In this document: positions 36,492-64,000 of the stretch, piece by piece | Position numbering within the stretch: the first letter of the stretch is position 1 | Layout of the letters: every line of letters starts with the position of its first letter | Translations under genes and position numbers: made by a program | The notes under the pieces: model-generated | Database searches by the model: none | What the model saw: only the letters and a program-made list of their open reading frames with translations | Told to the model about the DNA's origin: nothing | Source of the DNA: Klebsormidium nitens | Taxonomy: Eukaryota; Streptophyta; Klebsormidiophyceae; Klebsormidiales; Klebsormidiaceae | Direction of reading: 5' to 3' | Length of the DNA stretch: 64,000 nucleotides | Assembly (NCBI GenBank): GCA_000708835.1 | Contig: DF237034.1 | Coordinates: 124,001 to 188,000, forward strand

Positions 36492-39400
36492 ATGACTGCT
36501 GCTGCCGCCGCCCAGTCTGCCCTCCAGGCGGCCTCCCTGGCTGTGGCCGGCACCCCCACTGCCAGCGGCCGCCAGCGCAAGCCACGGGGTGGTGCCAATT
36601 CCCGGGCGTCCTCCGAAGTGCTGGGCCTCGAACCGACCTCCCCCCGCCGCAGCAGCAGGAGGCTCCGGACGGGCGACCGTGACCCGGCAGCCGCTGCGAG
36701 TGTGGCGACGCAGAGCGTGGATGTGAGCCACCACAGCCAGAAGGGGAGCGAGGTGAATAAGGGCGAGGGCGAGCCAGCCAGTCTCAGAGCGGAGCCGCAG
36801 GCAACGGCTGCAGCAGAGGGCAAGGCGGAGAAGCCCCAGTGGTGGGGGCAGCGAGCACAGGGTAGTGTCGTGAATGCTTTCAAGAATCTAGGTGATGCAC
36901 TTGGGGGGGTGCGGGAAGGGGTGGCTGAGGGGGGTGGGGAAGAGGTGGCGGCACCGGAGCAGCTGACGACGCTGGGAGGGTGGTGGACGCACCCCGCCCG
37001 GCCATATGTGGTGTGGACGTTTCTTACGCTGCTGGGGCTCAGCCTGGTGAGGATCCTCCCCTGCGAAATTGAGTGCCAAAGTTCGTTGCCAACATCGGTG
37101 TGAGCCTAGTGGCTGAGCATGCCAGCTGGCGGTAGACAAGGCTGGCTAAGTTTCCTTTTGTCCCACAAGCCTTCGTTAAGCACATCATTTGTGTTCGTCA
37201 GTCGAACGGGCACATACTGACCTAGTGTACCATGGTTGCTAAACTCGTCTCCTGCCTTGTCCAGGCCTGGTCCCTGGTCCGCCCGTCTGCACCTTACCCT
37301 GGCGTCCCCGTCACTGGCGAGGCGGCAGTCCTGCTGCAGTCGCAGCTGAAGCGGCTGGAGGACACGGTGGGCAAGACAGTAGGGGGGCTCCAGGCGCAGG
37401 TGGACGTGCTGACGCGGCGGGACGAGGAGGCGGGCAAGAAAGCAAAGGGCATGGAGAGCAGGCTGGAGGGGCAGCTCAAGAAGCTGGGCAGTGACATGGC
37501 CGACGTGCGGACCAAGGTGCGGCTCGGCTGTGGTGCGCAAATGGGCTCAGCACAACCAGTAGTAGTGGTGGCGCAATGGGTCAACTCGCAAATGGTTGTC
37601 GCTCAACAAGCTTTGACGCCAGCTGTCAGTGTGTATGGGCTGTGCTATCACGCTTGGTCCACTCACTCTGCTTTCGATTGAGTTGGGCAGGGGTGAATAA
37701 ATGAGAGATACATTGAAAAGTCTCGTCCTGCCATTCGCGTTTCGAAATGACCCGACTTACAAAGAAATTTGCGCAAACAGACCTTGCTGTCAAGTTCGTT
37801 CTCTAATCCGACCCTTGGTTGGCGCAAGACCTTATCACAGTCCGCCCTCTAAGACGGCCCCCTTCTCATGTTGCCAGGTGTCAGGTGCGGAGGCGGTGCT
37901 GGCGAAGCTGTCGGTGGAGGGGGCGGTGGTGAGCCGGCAGGAGGTCCTGGCACTGGCCAAGTCCGTGGTCGATCAGCGCGCAGGGGCGGGCAAGGGCGGG
38001 GTGCTGGACTTGGAAGATGTCAGGGCAGCCGCGCGCAGAGTGGTGAGGCGGGGGAAGGAAAATAAACAACCTTCTTTTGCATGAGTGCCCACTCAGCTGG
38101 TGACGTGCTCAAGCTCTTCTTAGAGGTCGACACCATGACGTCTGGAATGGTTGAAAGTCAGAATCCGGGTCTGTAAATGACAGTCGAGACAGGTTTTTAT
38201 CGGCGTGGCTCAAAATTAGGATCTGGGTTGCAGTTGGAGAGTCCTCTAAGAGTTCCTGGCATCTTGTCCCCTTCGCCCAGTAGACTTCCTTCGACTCAAA
38301 ATCTCATCTTCTTGGAAAACATAGACGCACTCTCCATGCGTGACTCCTTACGAGACACTTTCCGATACTCGTTGCCTGGCTTTAGACCAGTACTTCTTGG
38401 CCCCCGCTCGAGTACTTCTCTTCATGAGACGACCTTTCCTGTCCCCCTCACACTCACCCCCCCACCTCCCCCCCGCAGGTCCTGGACGAGCTGGAGCGGC
38501 ACAGTGCGGACCGTCTGGGCCGGCCCGACCACGCAGTGTACTCGAGTGGGGGCCGCGTGCTGGCGCACAGCGCGGCGTGGCACACCCCCGGCTTCGGGGG
38601 CCTGCTGAGTCAGCTGAAGCTGGGCCTGCACCCGCAGGCGCAGCGCGTGGTGCAGCCCAGCCACGGGGAGCCGGGGCACTGCCTGCCGCTCAAGGTGCTC
38701 GACGGCAGCTACGGCCACGTGGACGTCGCGCTGCGGACCAGCGTCGTCCCGGAGGCAATCACGCTGGAACACGTGTCCAAGGTGAGGGGCGGCGGGGAGA
38801 CCTTGCCCGTGAAGAGCGTGTTGATTTCAAGCAGGCTGCAAGGGGCCTTCGTAAAACAATTGGGGACGAAACAGAAGTCGAGTGCCTTGGGCCTGTCGAT
38901 GGTGTCGGCTTCAGGCAGTTGTTCAAAGATTGTTGTCGTGTTCTTGGGTCTGGTTAATGCCCGTACGAAGCTGCTCGTAAAGTATCTGTCGTTGAGGGCA
39001 TTCACCTGGAGAGGAGATTCAACCATTGTCGACTATGAAGGGCCATCTTCAATCCAGTATGCGAAAGCCACGGCAAGCAGAGGCCACCACCACCGCCTCC
39101 AATTCGCCGAACTCGAAAGACTCTGGAAGAGAGCCCCCACCTGGCCATGTCTGTTGGATTGACCGCGATTGGACTGTCGGTAGCTGCCACCTGGGACAAA
39201 GCAATATCTTGATCCTTTCCACAGACCACAGCGTTCGACCTGTCTACCGCCCCCAAGGCGTTCCGCATCTCGGGCTGGCACAACGAGCCGGCCAAGGCGG
39301 CCGAGCCTGAGGTTCTCGGAACTTTCGAGTACGACACCAGCGCAGACTACGCGGCGCAAATGTTCACCGTCAAGCCGGGGCCGTCTGCCGGCATGGCCGG

Positions 39401-39500
39401 ATACAACGTGGTGCGGCTGGAGGTGCTGTCCAACTACGGCAGCGAGGACTTCACGTGCATATACAGGTTGCGGGTGCACGGTATCCCCCTCCGTGCCTAG
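36492..39500 (+). CDS. SUN-domain inner nuclear envelope protein
   Basis: SUN proteins span the inner nuclear membrane, trimerise by a coiled coil and hold KASH partners in the perinuclear space, forming the LINC bridge. Five exons, all phase 0: 36492-37046, 37265-37516, 37878-38042, 38479-38781 and 39225-39500; 516 residues, similar to plant SUN1/SUN2 (about 450-470). Order: Ala-rich and basic nucleoplasmic head (RKPRGG, RRSSRRLR), one membrane helix (YVVWTFLTLLGLSL, interrupted by intron 1), a heptad-rich coiled coil in exons 2-3 (LLQSQLKRLEDTVGK..., GQLKKLGSDMADVRTK), then the SUN domain: HAVYSSGGRVLAHSAAW, GEPGHCLPLK with the conserved Cys, AITLEHVSK, KAFRISGW, VLGTFEYD and EDFTCIYRLRVHG at the C-terminus. 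The acceptor before TTAFDLST (39225) rather than CAG at 39230 keeps the frame. Identification is secure. Confidence 0.93.
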
Positions 39501-40976
39501 CAGCGGGGCAGAGACAGCGGCACAAGGCGTTTCCAGATGATGCGAGCGGTTTATGAGGACTGAGCGGCTTGTTGTTTGGCTCTATCGAATCTTAAAAAGG
39601 CAATTCTTAGAATATTGCAACCCCTCATCAGGGGCAATAATGCCAGATGGAGGTATCAGAGTACGGGATCCGTGATGATAACCACTTAACATGAGCAGTT
39701 CAAGACTCCTGGTGGCCAGGTTCCTGGACCACCCGGGAGGAGAATGTGGAAGAACCATTTTCACACAGTGAACGGTTTGATGGACTCCACATGTAATTCT
39801 CCCCTTGCTCCATGCATGATGCAAGGTTAGATTTGATTCATTGCATTTGCTACCCAGTACGCTATTGATAGGCATGGTTCCTTGGTTCCATGAACGACGT
39901 CAGATCTAGGTTAAGTTGCTACCCGGTATACGCCAATTGACATGCATGGGTCCAGGTGCACATTATAGCCGCCCATGTCCTCTATACATCATGGGTGAAG
40001 TTGCACTAAGTCATATACTCTATTGTATACTAATCTATTACCATGGCAGATGCTGGATCGCGAAAGCATGATCGACGTATTATCATGCCAGGCTGGCATG
40101 CATCAGCTATATAGTTACCGAGCAGCACATTTACAGAGGTCGCAATCACAGCTGCCTAGATCAACTAGTGAGGCCTGCTATTTTTATAGAAAGTGTTGTG
40201 ACTTGATACCGTTGCAGTCGTGTTCATCTTTGCGCCACAGGTCTTCTGTTTGCACTGTCTTTCAATCAGGTTCAGACTTCAACCACACACTATCAGACAT
40301 CGATAGATATATGACCATATAAAAGTTTGTCATGCTGTCGAACTTGGCTTAGTTGATCAAGTTCCACGGCTATCATTGCACGATCGGCCACCTCTGCATG
40401 AGGTCTATGTGACCTGTAGGCGGCCCACATTTGCTGTCTAGGTTCGAGTATGTTCACTGTGAAACCATTAGCATACCTTCTAAGCAGGCACTTTTGCACG
40501 GGGAAACATGTTTTTCATGTGCATTGAACAAGGAACAGGGGTGTTGTATATAGCTTTCAGATTTTCTCAACATTGGCCTTTGCATTCCCTTGACCTTCTC
40601 TATCAGTGGCAAACCAAAGCTGTTGATGCAGCAGTCAAGCTGACACAACCGTCTGGTACATGAACAAGGATTCGGCCAACAATCTGGTTTGGCTGCATAC
40701 CTTATGTAACACTGCCTATGTGTGAAGACATGCTTGGCGCGCACAAAAACAGAGGCATATTTAGCTAGCCGATCAAAGAGGACAATTGAGAGTAGCACTA
40801 TGACAATCAGTTGCTTGTGTATCATCCGAAAAAACTCCAAAGTTTTTGAGACAAGAGTTTGTCAATGTAGCCCAATATACATAACCTAGCTGCCAAGACG
40901 TATGAACAAACAGCTGGGTCAAATTGCTCGCCGTGTATTTAAGTCACGGACTGCCACATAGCCTTCGACAATGTGG
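39501..40976. other. Intergenic, includes a diverged direct repeat
   Basis: AT-richer spacer between the SUN gene (plus) and a minus-strand gene. Two related segments starting at about 39847 and 39916 (TTGCTACCC, then GGCATGG/TGCATGG, 69 bp apart) suggest an old short duplication. The open frames at 40454-40840 and 40023-40322 show nothing recognisable. Confidence 0.4.
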
Positions 40977-41564
40977 CTATAGCTTAGCTTGTGCAGCCTT
41001 TTGGGCTACAATGATGGGAATGTCAGCATACTGAAACAAGAAATATCCGTACGCTCCTCCGCAGCCGAGGAGGGTCACCGCCAAAAGTAACCACCACGCT
41101 GGCGACCTCACCAAGCGTGCCATCCCCGCCGTTCCAGGCACTTGATTCCATGATGGTGGACTACGTTCCGCTTCTGCCGATGCTGGGCCTCCTCTTCTCT
41201 CCTCTTTGTTCGGACCTTGCTCATCCTGCTCTGCTGATTGACAAACGAGTGCCCTTCTTTTCCGAGAGACAGCTACAGGGGGTGAATTCGTCCAGAGTAG
41301 CCGTGAGTAATCTGCGTGGACCACCATCGTCGGACCACTTGATGATACACTCAGAAAACCCACATCAGTGCACTCTCTCTTCTGCAAATGCCGCCAATCC
41401 GTTCCAACCGTCCTACTCTTCTGTGCGGGAGTAAGCTTGACGCTGCATTGCGCTCTCTGAGATCGAATCTGCCGGCCTGCTGTGGGCAATTGCTTGAGAG
41501 GCAAGGAAACCCAACTCGGAGACGATACAGCGCACTGGCAACCGCAGCCACCGGGGACCGCCAT
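40977..41564 (-). CDS. Putative small plastid membrane protein, function unknown
   Basis: An uninterrupted frame of 195 codons from the ATG at 41564. The family is not recognised. The first 55 residues (MAVPGGCGCQCAVSSPSWVS...) are rich in Ser, Cys and Arg and poor in acids, like a chloroplast transit peptide. The middle is charged and probably disordered (EQDEQGPNKEERRGGPASAE). Near the C-terminus lies one strong hydrophobic helix (SPAWWLLLAVTLLGCGGAYG) followed by YFLFQYADIPIIVAQKAAQ. This gives a picture of a single-span membrane protein with a short tail after the helix. The frame extends 19 codons upstream without an ATG. It could also hold an unrecognised intron around the VVHADYS segment. 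Coding status rests on frame length and this domain-like layout only. Confidence 0.5.
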   Translation of the reverse strand: MAVPGGCGCQCAVSSPSWVSLPLKQLPTAGRQIRSQRAQCSVKLTPAQKSRTVGTDWRHLQKRECTDVGFLSVSSSGPTMVVHADYSRLLWTNSPPVAVSRKRRALVCQSAEQDEQGPNKEERRGGPASAEAERSPPSWNQVPGTAGMARLVRSPAWWLLLAVTLLGCGGAYGYFLFQYADIPIIVAQKAAQAKL

Positions 41565-42304
41565 CTGCAATATCTGCACAGCAACTGTCAATTGGCTTCT
41601 GTTGACATCAGAGGGGTGCACTCAGGAGCCCAATTGCACACGAATGCGAGCGCCCAATGGCAACAGCTGCCAGAATGACCCAGCAATGGCAGCATTGTTT
41701 GATTGTGAAACGCCATGTGCTGGGCAAGGGCTCCCCTGAAACTGAGGAGCACGCAATCTCGGCTGCTGACCTGGAATTAATTTGGATTTTGTACGCGCAC
41801 TTTTGCCACGTGGCAGTCCGCAAACCATGGGAGGCGTCAGAAAAGTGCCACGCCGGGCTGGCTCGCAAAAAGGCCACGTCGTTGCCCGCAACTGCCTGGC
41901 CCAGGCAGCCTCCTTGACAAGTTGCTAGCTTGAGCTCCAGCGCCTTCCCGCATGGAGCAGGGTGGTCCAAGTCACAGTGAGTCTGGAAGGGGCGCTTTCC
42001 AGCGGCGTAGGAGCAGCTGGTCGACAGGGCATCGGTGCAGAAGCTGATTGAGGTGCTTTTGCAGCTTTTGGTGAGCTGTTCTTTCATAGGGGCTGAGGTT
42101 TGGCAGGCTGTGTTGAGGATAGCCGGTCGAAATTGGTGGGAAGATTCTTGGCGGCTTCGTTCACAGATCTCAAGCAGCGGCGCTGTCAGCAGGTTTTAGC
42201 GAAGTCAATCGATCAGTTACACGTTCATTTTAGCTGACAGGCGTAGGGATTAATCTTTGTCCGGGTGAAACATTCATAGAAAGGGGGTTGAGGTTGCCGC
42301 AAAG
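41565..42304. other. 5' flanks of the divergent ORF and ABCC gene
   Basis: The minus-strand membrane-protein frame and the plus-strand ABCC gene diverge here. A minus-strand open frame at 41608-42087 has no recognisable product and no ATG-led domain. Probably promoters and leaders. Confidence 0.4.
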
Positions 42305-54421
<12,117 letters not shown>

Positions 54422-55706
54422 GAGGCTCCTGTACTGCCTTCAGTACATGTGAATTCTCATGACCTTTGTGAAAGATACTGCACCCCAAAATGGGGGTTGC
54501 AGTCTGCTGAAGGTAGTAAGCGGGTTGTAAATAGTTGACAAGAGTAGGCATGATTGACGAGATACATCTTATCCCCGATTCATTGACATCAGGTAATTAC
54601 TTGATACGTTGCTCGCTTGATATCAAATCATCAACGTGTTGCTGTCTCTGAAGCCGTTAGTGTACTTGCTGTAGTTACCAAGAAGTTAAGCCGTTTGGGC
54701 TCGACAATTGATGCATCGATCGATGTTTGCCAACAGCCAGCTTTGGAATCTATTTCCGTTTGCAAATTTTGCATATAGTAGAGTTGCATCAATCTAGATC
54801 GAGCCTGTCATTTGGCACGTGTAGATTTGTAGCCAACATGTGGCACATGAAGTCGATTGATCTAAACCTGGTTGGACGTACTGCTGCACGCGAATGACTT
54901 CCATCGCATGCACACTCAATCAAGGTCTAAGTTGGTCTTGAAGCTTTAGTGCCCTAGCTGAACGCAGGCAAGAATGATAACGTGTGCAGTGGGGGAATCA
55001 CGCAATGCATTCAATGGGCAACATTGTATGTATACCCTGATCGCATGCATGGTCTCTGATCGACGCCGCACTGACATGAAAAGATGCAGACGCGGGCGTG
55101 ATCAAACTAGCTTTTGGTTCTTGCAATGACAATCATTGAAAAGTTCCTGAGTTTAATTGCCGAACTCTGCATGGGTGGCAGGGCCCCAGGCCCAATGCAG
55201 ACGGCCGACCATTGAGGAAGAGCCTGCTGCAATTTCAATCTAGTGAGAGGAGCTGTGACTGAGAAAGTGACGTCCTAACTCATTAAACGGGCCGCCACAT
55301 CCTGCATCTACTGCCACCACAGGTTTCAACGCGAGAAGTGACTATCTTTGGAGAATTGGTCATGCAAAACTCGCAATTAAGTCGAAATTGGAGCAGTGGA
55401 TAGATAGTAAAACATAGGTGGGTTTTGCAGCATGCATCTTGACGTTGCGATCTTGTCATCAAATTGCGGTAGCCCCACATGATACACTGAAACACTCAAC
55501 GGACTTATTCCGTCCAAGATCAGTTCGAAGTGCAAAGGATTTATAGTCAATGATAGCTTCATACTGATCCAGGGCCCTAGTGAGGCTGATCTTACATCTT
55601 GAGGTTTTCATCTCGATTCTATGATGGCACATGTTGCATTTGCGGAGATTCATCCGCTCACTGATTCTAGCTGTCAGTCGTTGGCAACCGTCTAGAACAT
55701 CCTCAA
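54422..55706. other. Intergenic between ABCC and DUF7733-like genes
   Basis: Convergent 3' ends meet here (ABCC plus, DUF7733-like minus). Only short frames occur. AT-rich stretches near 54590-54800 and many GATC/TGCATG words, but no element that I can name. Confidence 0.5.
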
Positions 55707-56426
55707 TCAGTTTCTATTTTGAGAGTTGAAGCCTTCAGATTTTTGGAGTTTTGAATCTAGTGATTCTTTCCAAGCAACTTCCTGCTTGTAATAGACTCGG
55801 AACTGCTTTGGCAGATAGACAGGCAAAAGGAATCCCAATAGATTGTAAGTCCAAAACGCCAGGTTGCTAAGGGCTAGTAGAGCGTTGATCACTTGCCATG
55901 GCAACGCCCAAGCTGATCGCACCTCTTGTCCGGTAGCTCTTCTGACCCAATGCAATAAAGTGACAAGCCGCTTCGTATTGTAGCTTGCAGGGATGAGGAC
56001 TTTGACAGGAGCGGAAACTGCAGGGTCTACTGAAAACCCCTCTGTAACAATCTGGGCTATCAAGAGGAAGCAATGTGGAACAGCAGACACGACAGCGTCG
56101 CTATCACCCAAGATGAAAGACAGGAGAATGAAGACGGATGGGACTAGAAGACCTATGAATGCCCCAAAAGTGACGTAGTACTTAAAAACCGTGTTTCCTT
56201 TGAATGGATTCTCTGGTGGTTGCTCAGATACTGGAGGGAATATGATTGCTGCAAAAAATATTATGTACAGGGTGCTAGCAAACGGGTAGAGCATGTCCGT
56301 CCAGCTCACAGCACCTGTCATTGCAAGAACGATCATCAGGCAGATCATGTTGACCTGAAAGATGGACAGTCTGTTCCACTGCCGCTGAATGTAAGAAGCC
56401 CCAATGGGCTGACTTCTTGCTGCCAT
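55707..56426 (-). CDS. DUF7733-like multi-pass membrane protein
   Basis: Intronless gene of 239 residues. It resembles a plant membrane-protein family of unknown function (DUF7733 as I recall the name): a Trp/Phe-rich N-terminal half with three or four hydrophobic segments (FQVNMICLMIVLAMTGAV, TLYIIFFAAIIFPPV, YYVTFGAFIGLLVPSVFILL), then PHCFLLIAQIVTEGF, VKVLIPASYNTKRLVTLLHW and a conserved end ALSNLAFWTYNLLGFLLPVYLP followed by a basic tail. The ATG at 56426 (MAARSQPIGASYIQ) is chosen. The open frame continues 46 codons upstream to 56564 but has no ATG there, so that part is probably leader. It is the only clearly intronless conserved gene among intron-dense neighbours. Compartment and function are unknown. 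Confidence 0.8.
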   Translation of the reverse strand: MAARSQPIGASYIQRQWNRLSIFQVNMICLMIVLAMTGAVSWTDMLYPFASTLYIIFFAAIIFPPVSEQPPENPFKGNTVFKYYVTFGAFIGLLVPSVFILLSFILGDSDAVVSAVPHCFLLIAQIVTEGFSVDPAVSAPVKVLIPASYNTKRLVTLLHWVRRATGQEVRSAWALPWQVINALLALSNLAFWTYNLLGFLLPVYLPKQFRVYYKQEVAWKESLDSKLQKSEGFNSQNRN

Positions 56427-57103
56427 GCCAGATGCTCCTTCAAAATCAACTTCAAGCTCAAGACTGAAGTTCTGAAGAAGTGAGCATTCCAGTTCAATCT
56501 GAACAGTATCAAAGACTTTAAAGTACCGTAATACGGTACCGGCTGCGCATTGCGCAATGCCCACTCAGACCGCCTGGGCCTGCCGCCTGTTCAGTGTTGA
56601 CCATTATCCATGCATGCTAGCGGGCTGTACCTATTGCTGGTGATGACCTCAGTTGAGCTGACTCAGTTGCCACATGGCATTGCTGAGAGCGGATTTCAAT
56701 GCACGTGGCACTTACGTCGCATGTGATTGGTTTTCTTGAAAGTAATCATCTGCGTGTGATGTCACAGTTAAATGTGAGCGTGCGAACGCGGTGCACATAT
56801 TCCCAAATTTGGTTTGGGGTCTGTCCGAAACGCTGAGCACTAGCTGCACTGCATGAGCAGCATGCTCTTCTTATCTCGTCCAAAGTTCAGGGCGACATCT
56901 CGGCAGAGACGCCACACGTAGTCTTAGAGGTCCTCCCAGGTGGATCCATCGCTCCGAGGAACGGTTGTGGGGCTGCACCTACTGCCCGCAACATAGCTGC
57001 TGATGACAGCAGCTGGAACTTGAAAGGCTGGAGAAGCCAATTCGCATTCTTCCACCTTGAAATTCTGCATACAGCAGGGAGTGGTGTTGCCTGATCTGCA
57101 AAC
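56427..57103. promoter_or_regulatory. Divergent promoter region of DUF7733-like gene and hexokinase
   Basis: A 677-bp interval between two start codons on opposite strands. It must carry both promoters and leaders. Apart from two GGTACCG-type words near 56530, I see no motif strong enough to name. Confidence 0.5.
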
Positions 57104-61391
<4,288 letters not shown>

Positions 61392-62439
61392 GTTCTAGGA
61401 AGGGGTCCAAATGTTTTTGCTAGGATTAGGCATCAGTAACGAGGGGCGGTGTGATTCGCAGGTTACTCGACACCTAGAGAAAGGTAAGCACACAGGGGTG
61501 ACGTTTCTTCCCCAGGTTGAGGTAGCGACCAGCGAGTTGTCCGACAAGTACCGACCGGCCCACTCCGCGTAGGTTTGTTGCTGCAAAATAACGTCAATCA
61601 ATAAGATCTTTACACATGCAGGAGAAGGTGAAGGCAAGGACTTCAATCCTTTTGGCTGCCAGTTGTCGAAAGATAGTAGGTTTTGTTCATGTCGCATTAG
61701 TCAATCATGTGTCTGGCCGTGCAGATCAAGGTGTTCAAACCAGTAATTCTCGACTCGAACAACCAGATTACGCATGCCATCTTGTTCAAACAGAGGCACA
61801 AAGCTATAGATCGCCGATGCACCCATTGATCCAAATACAAAGATTTTTGAATGCCCTACCACCTATAATTAGGCAGAATCGCTAGCCTGCTGCACACAAT
61901 TGTATGCTTATTACGGTTAACCGTTGAGAGAACCTGAAGTTGCCCCCGTGATTGAAAGCTGGTCATTTACGGTCGGTATACCTAGTGAATGTGGACCTGC
62001 ATGACTCAGCCTAGCCTGCACGGACCGGCACGTCTAACTAGGGGTGGGTACTCCCGATCCACGTGGCCGCGGCGGCAACTCTGAGTCATCATTGAATGGA
62101 GAATGTTTCGCGCCAGATATTGCGTGCAAGACCGTCCGAAGTCACACAACTAAGACTTTGGAGGGCCATACTATGAGCAATATTAAAAGTTACAATTCAA
62201 GTTCTGCTCGAACTTCGAAGATCTGCAGCTAGGGCGCCACCCTGGACCGTCTTCGCGTGGCGACGGTAGATTTCAACTTGCCTCAGGCTCAAGAGTCCAG
62301 GTTGCTCAGAGTCAAGGGCGCCAAAGCCTAAGGGGTCCAGAGGGAAGACCCAAGAGCGAGCTCGAGGAGCGTCAGTCCCTTCGCCACACTTACCTCTTGC
62401 TCAGATCAAGCAGAGGAAGTTACGATTGATCGCAGCCAC
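61392..62439. other. Intergenic between hexokinase and GrpE
   Basis: Hexokinase 3' UTR and GrpE promoter. Open frames are short (61395-61697 minus, 61616-61885 plus) and featureless. No gene supported. Confidence 0.5.
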
Positions 62440-63437
62440 TTGGGTGAAACGATGCATCGTGGCAGTGGTGTGCTCAGAGGCGCCTGGCAGAAGCGGCATG
62501 GCCTTGAAAGAGTGATTGAACAGCATGCGGCCACTTTTCGAACTCGGGCTTTGGCGGCCACGGAGTCCGTGGCAAGGAATGGATCATACCCAACCACTTC
62601 AGCGCAGGTGACGTGCTTCTAAGTTTGCACCTCTTTGTCTTGAGTTGGTGCTTTTCAATATGGTGGTAGTAAGTTGGTAAGGGTTTTGACTGTCTGGTCG
62701 TTTTCAGGGAAGTTGTTGACAATGTTCCGGTGCTGATTTTAATGGATAGCATTGAGATCTATTGATGTGGTCAACCAAAGTGCTTCTCTTTCTCCCTTGA
62801 TTAACTATTGCATCTGCAAATCATTTAGATGTCTGAATTCCGTGCAACCTGAACTTACCCGAGCGCATGCATGCCCAGCATTGCCTTGCTTCGGCAAATC
62901 GGCCAAGTGATTGAACCACTGAGAATAGAATCGGCTCTTAAAGGCTGCCAGATCACAGATCATGCGTTGATCAGTTGCAATGAGCTGAATCTTCTCGGTG
63001 CTGTCTTTATGCAGGCTTACTGCGAGTCCCACCCGCTCCAAAATGTAGGCAGAGCAGGCTCTTTCAGTGCCCCCCAGTCTCTCTCCTCCTTCTCTTCGGC
63101 CTCCTGGGCCAGCCAGCCCTGCATGGCCCCGGCCGCCGATGCTCCGGGCAGCACTGCGGGTGAGTCGCAGACCGGCAATGGCGCCGAGGCCTCAACGTCA
63201 GGAAAGGCGGAAGCATCGGAAGCGCGGGCGAAGGCCGGGCCTGCTGAAGGGCGGGACGTGGATGCCAGCAAGGAGGAGCTGGTGCAGATGCTGGCGGAGC
63301 GCGAGGTGGTGCTGGACGAGCAGGGGGAGCAGATCAAGGAGCTGCAGGAGAAAGTGCTGCGCACGCTGGCGGAGATGGAGAACCTGCGGGAGAGGACGGC
63401 CAGGGAGGCCGACAACACGCGCAAGTTTGCCCTCCAG
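62440..63437 (+). CDS. Mitochondrial GrpE (nucleotide exchange factor), 3' part outside window
   Basis: GrpE/Mge1 drives ADP release from the matrix Hsp70 during protein import and folding. Two exons are visible: 62440-62607 and 63015-63437, joined in phase 0. Exon 1 encodes an Arg/Ala-rich presequence free of acidic clusters (RGSGVLRGAWQKRHGLE...); translation may start at 62440 or at the ATG at 62452. Exon 2 begins AYCESHPLQN, passes through a Ser/Ala-rich linker and ends in the GrpE long dimer helix: KEELVQMLAEREVVLDEQGE, IKELQEKVLRTLAEMENLRE and RTAREADNTRKFALQ, then a GTCAGG donor. The all-beta C-terminal domain that contacts Hsp70 is not found before position 64000, so it must lie beyond the window. 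The signature helix makes the family clear; the mitochondrial rather than plastid assignment rests on the presequence type. Confidence 0.85.
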
Positions 63438-64000
63438 GTCAGGGAAACGGACAGCCTATCTGGGACCCCCTCACAGTCTGCTACTGTATCCTTTTCCATA
63501 AGAAAATTTTCTTAGCCATTGTGACATGATGAGGGGGAGCTTCGATGCCCCCGCCGCCGGTGAGCAGTCACCCAAAGTGGCGCCATGGTAAAATTGGGTG
63601 GTGGAAAAAGAGGTGTGTGCTCCTGTGGCAAGATATGCAGCATTGCGATGAGGCTGTTCAGATACCAATTACTTTCAAATGTGGAATGATAATGTTGAAA
63701 GCTACTTGGAATATGGATTCCAGCTCTCTTGCTTGTTGTTTCCAATTCATCAAAAGCTGTGTCCCCCTGATGAAGCTGACGGAGCCTTGTGCTTTAGATA
63801 AGGTTGTGTCAGGAAACAGCATTGGAACCTAGACAACAGCATTGGGAGCTAGACAACAGCAGTCAGAGCAGGCACAATGCCGTTTGTCAGCTTTTTTTAC
63901 TCGTCTAGCATATGAGTTCTTGGTGGTCAGCGAACAAACTCAACCGCTTAAAAAATTTCTGAAGCTGCTAACAAGATGACCGAAGAAGCTGCCACTGCCG
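63438..64000. other. Intron of the GrpE gene, running off the window
   Basis: No exon continuing the GrpE helix appears in this 560-bp tail in any frame. The short frames present have no GrpE features. It is therefore best read as a long intron. Confidence 0.55.

Overview
The window is nuclear DNA of a green-lineage eukaryote. Genes are split by many short GT-AG introns, most exons are more GC-rich than the introns around them, and the proteins are plant types: a TROL-like thylakoid rhodanese, an EMF2-type Polycomb protein, a WCNQL-type R2R3-MYB, a type-B membrane-anchored hexokinase, a DUF7733-like membrane protein and a y-type plastid thioredoxin. Together with a nuclear class A beta-lactamase-fold gene and a short (ABCC4/5-like) MRP transporter, this suggests a streptophyte alga such as Klebsormidium rather than a land plant. 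That placement is inference from gene content. There are two runs of N (6986-7795 and 52111-52704).

Layout. 0.4-2.0 kb: plastid thioredoxin (minus). 2.6-6.0 kb: mitochondrial succinyl-CoA ligase alpha (plus, 7 exons). 6.0-12.2 kb: mostly unassigned, with an assembly gap and one unidentified plus-strand gene ending at 9927. 12.2-16.8 kb: beta-lactamase-fold serine hydrolase (minus), head to head with TROL (17.4-20.8 kb, plus). 22.5-29.2 kb: EMF2/VEFS-box PRC2 subunit (plus). 29.2-32.4 kb: gene-poor. 32.4-35.0 kb: R2R3-MYB (minus), divergent from a SUN-domain nuclear envelope protein (36.5-39.5 kb, plus). 41.0-41.6 kb: small putative plastid membrane protein (minus). 42.3-54.4 kb: full-size ABCC transporter (plus, 25 exons). 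55.7-56.4 kb: intronless DUF7733-like membrane protein (minus), divergent from hexokinase (57.1-61.4 kb, plus). 62.4 kb to the end: mitochondrial GrpE, truncated by the window edge.

The genes do not form one pathway. Several act in organelles: TCA cycle, mitochondrial Hsp70 cycle, outer-membrane hexokinase, FNR tethering and plastid redox. EMF2, MYB and SUN act in the nucleus. Exon models were built by hand from reading frame, splice-site dinucleotides and phase agreement. Where every junction kept phase, the model is given exon by exon. N-terminal exons encoding transit peptides are the least certain parts.
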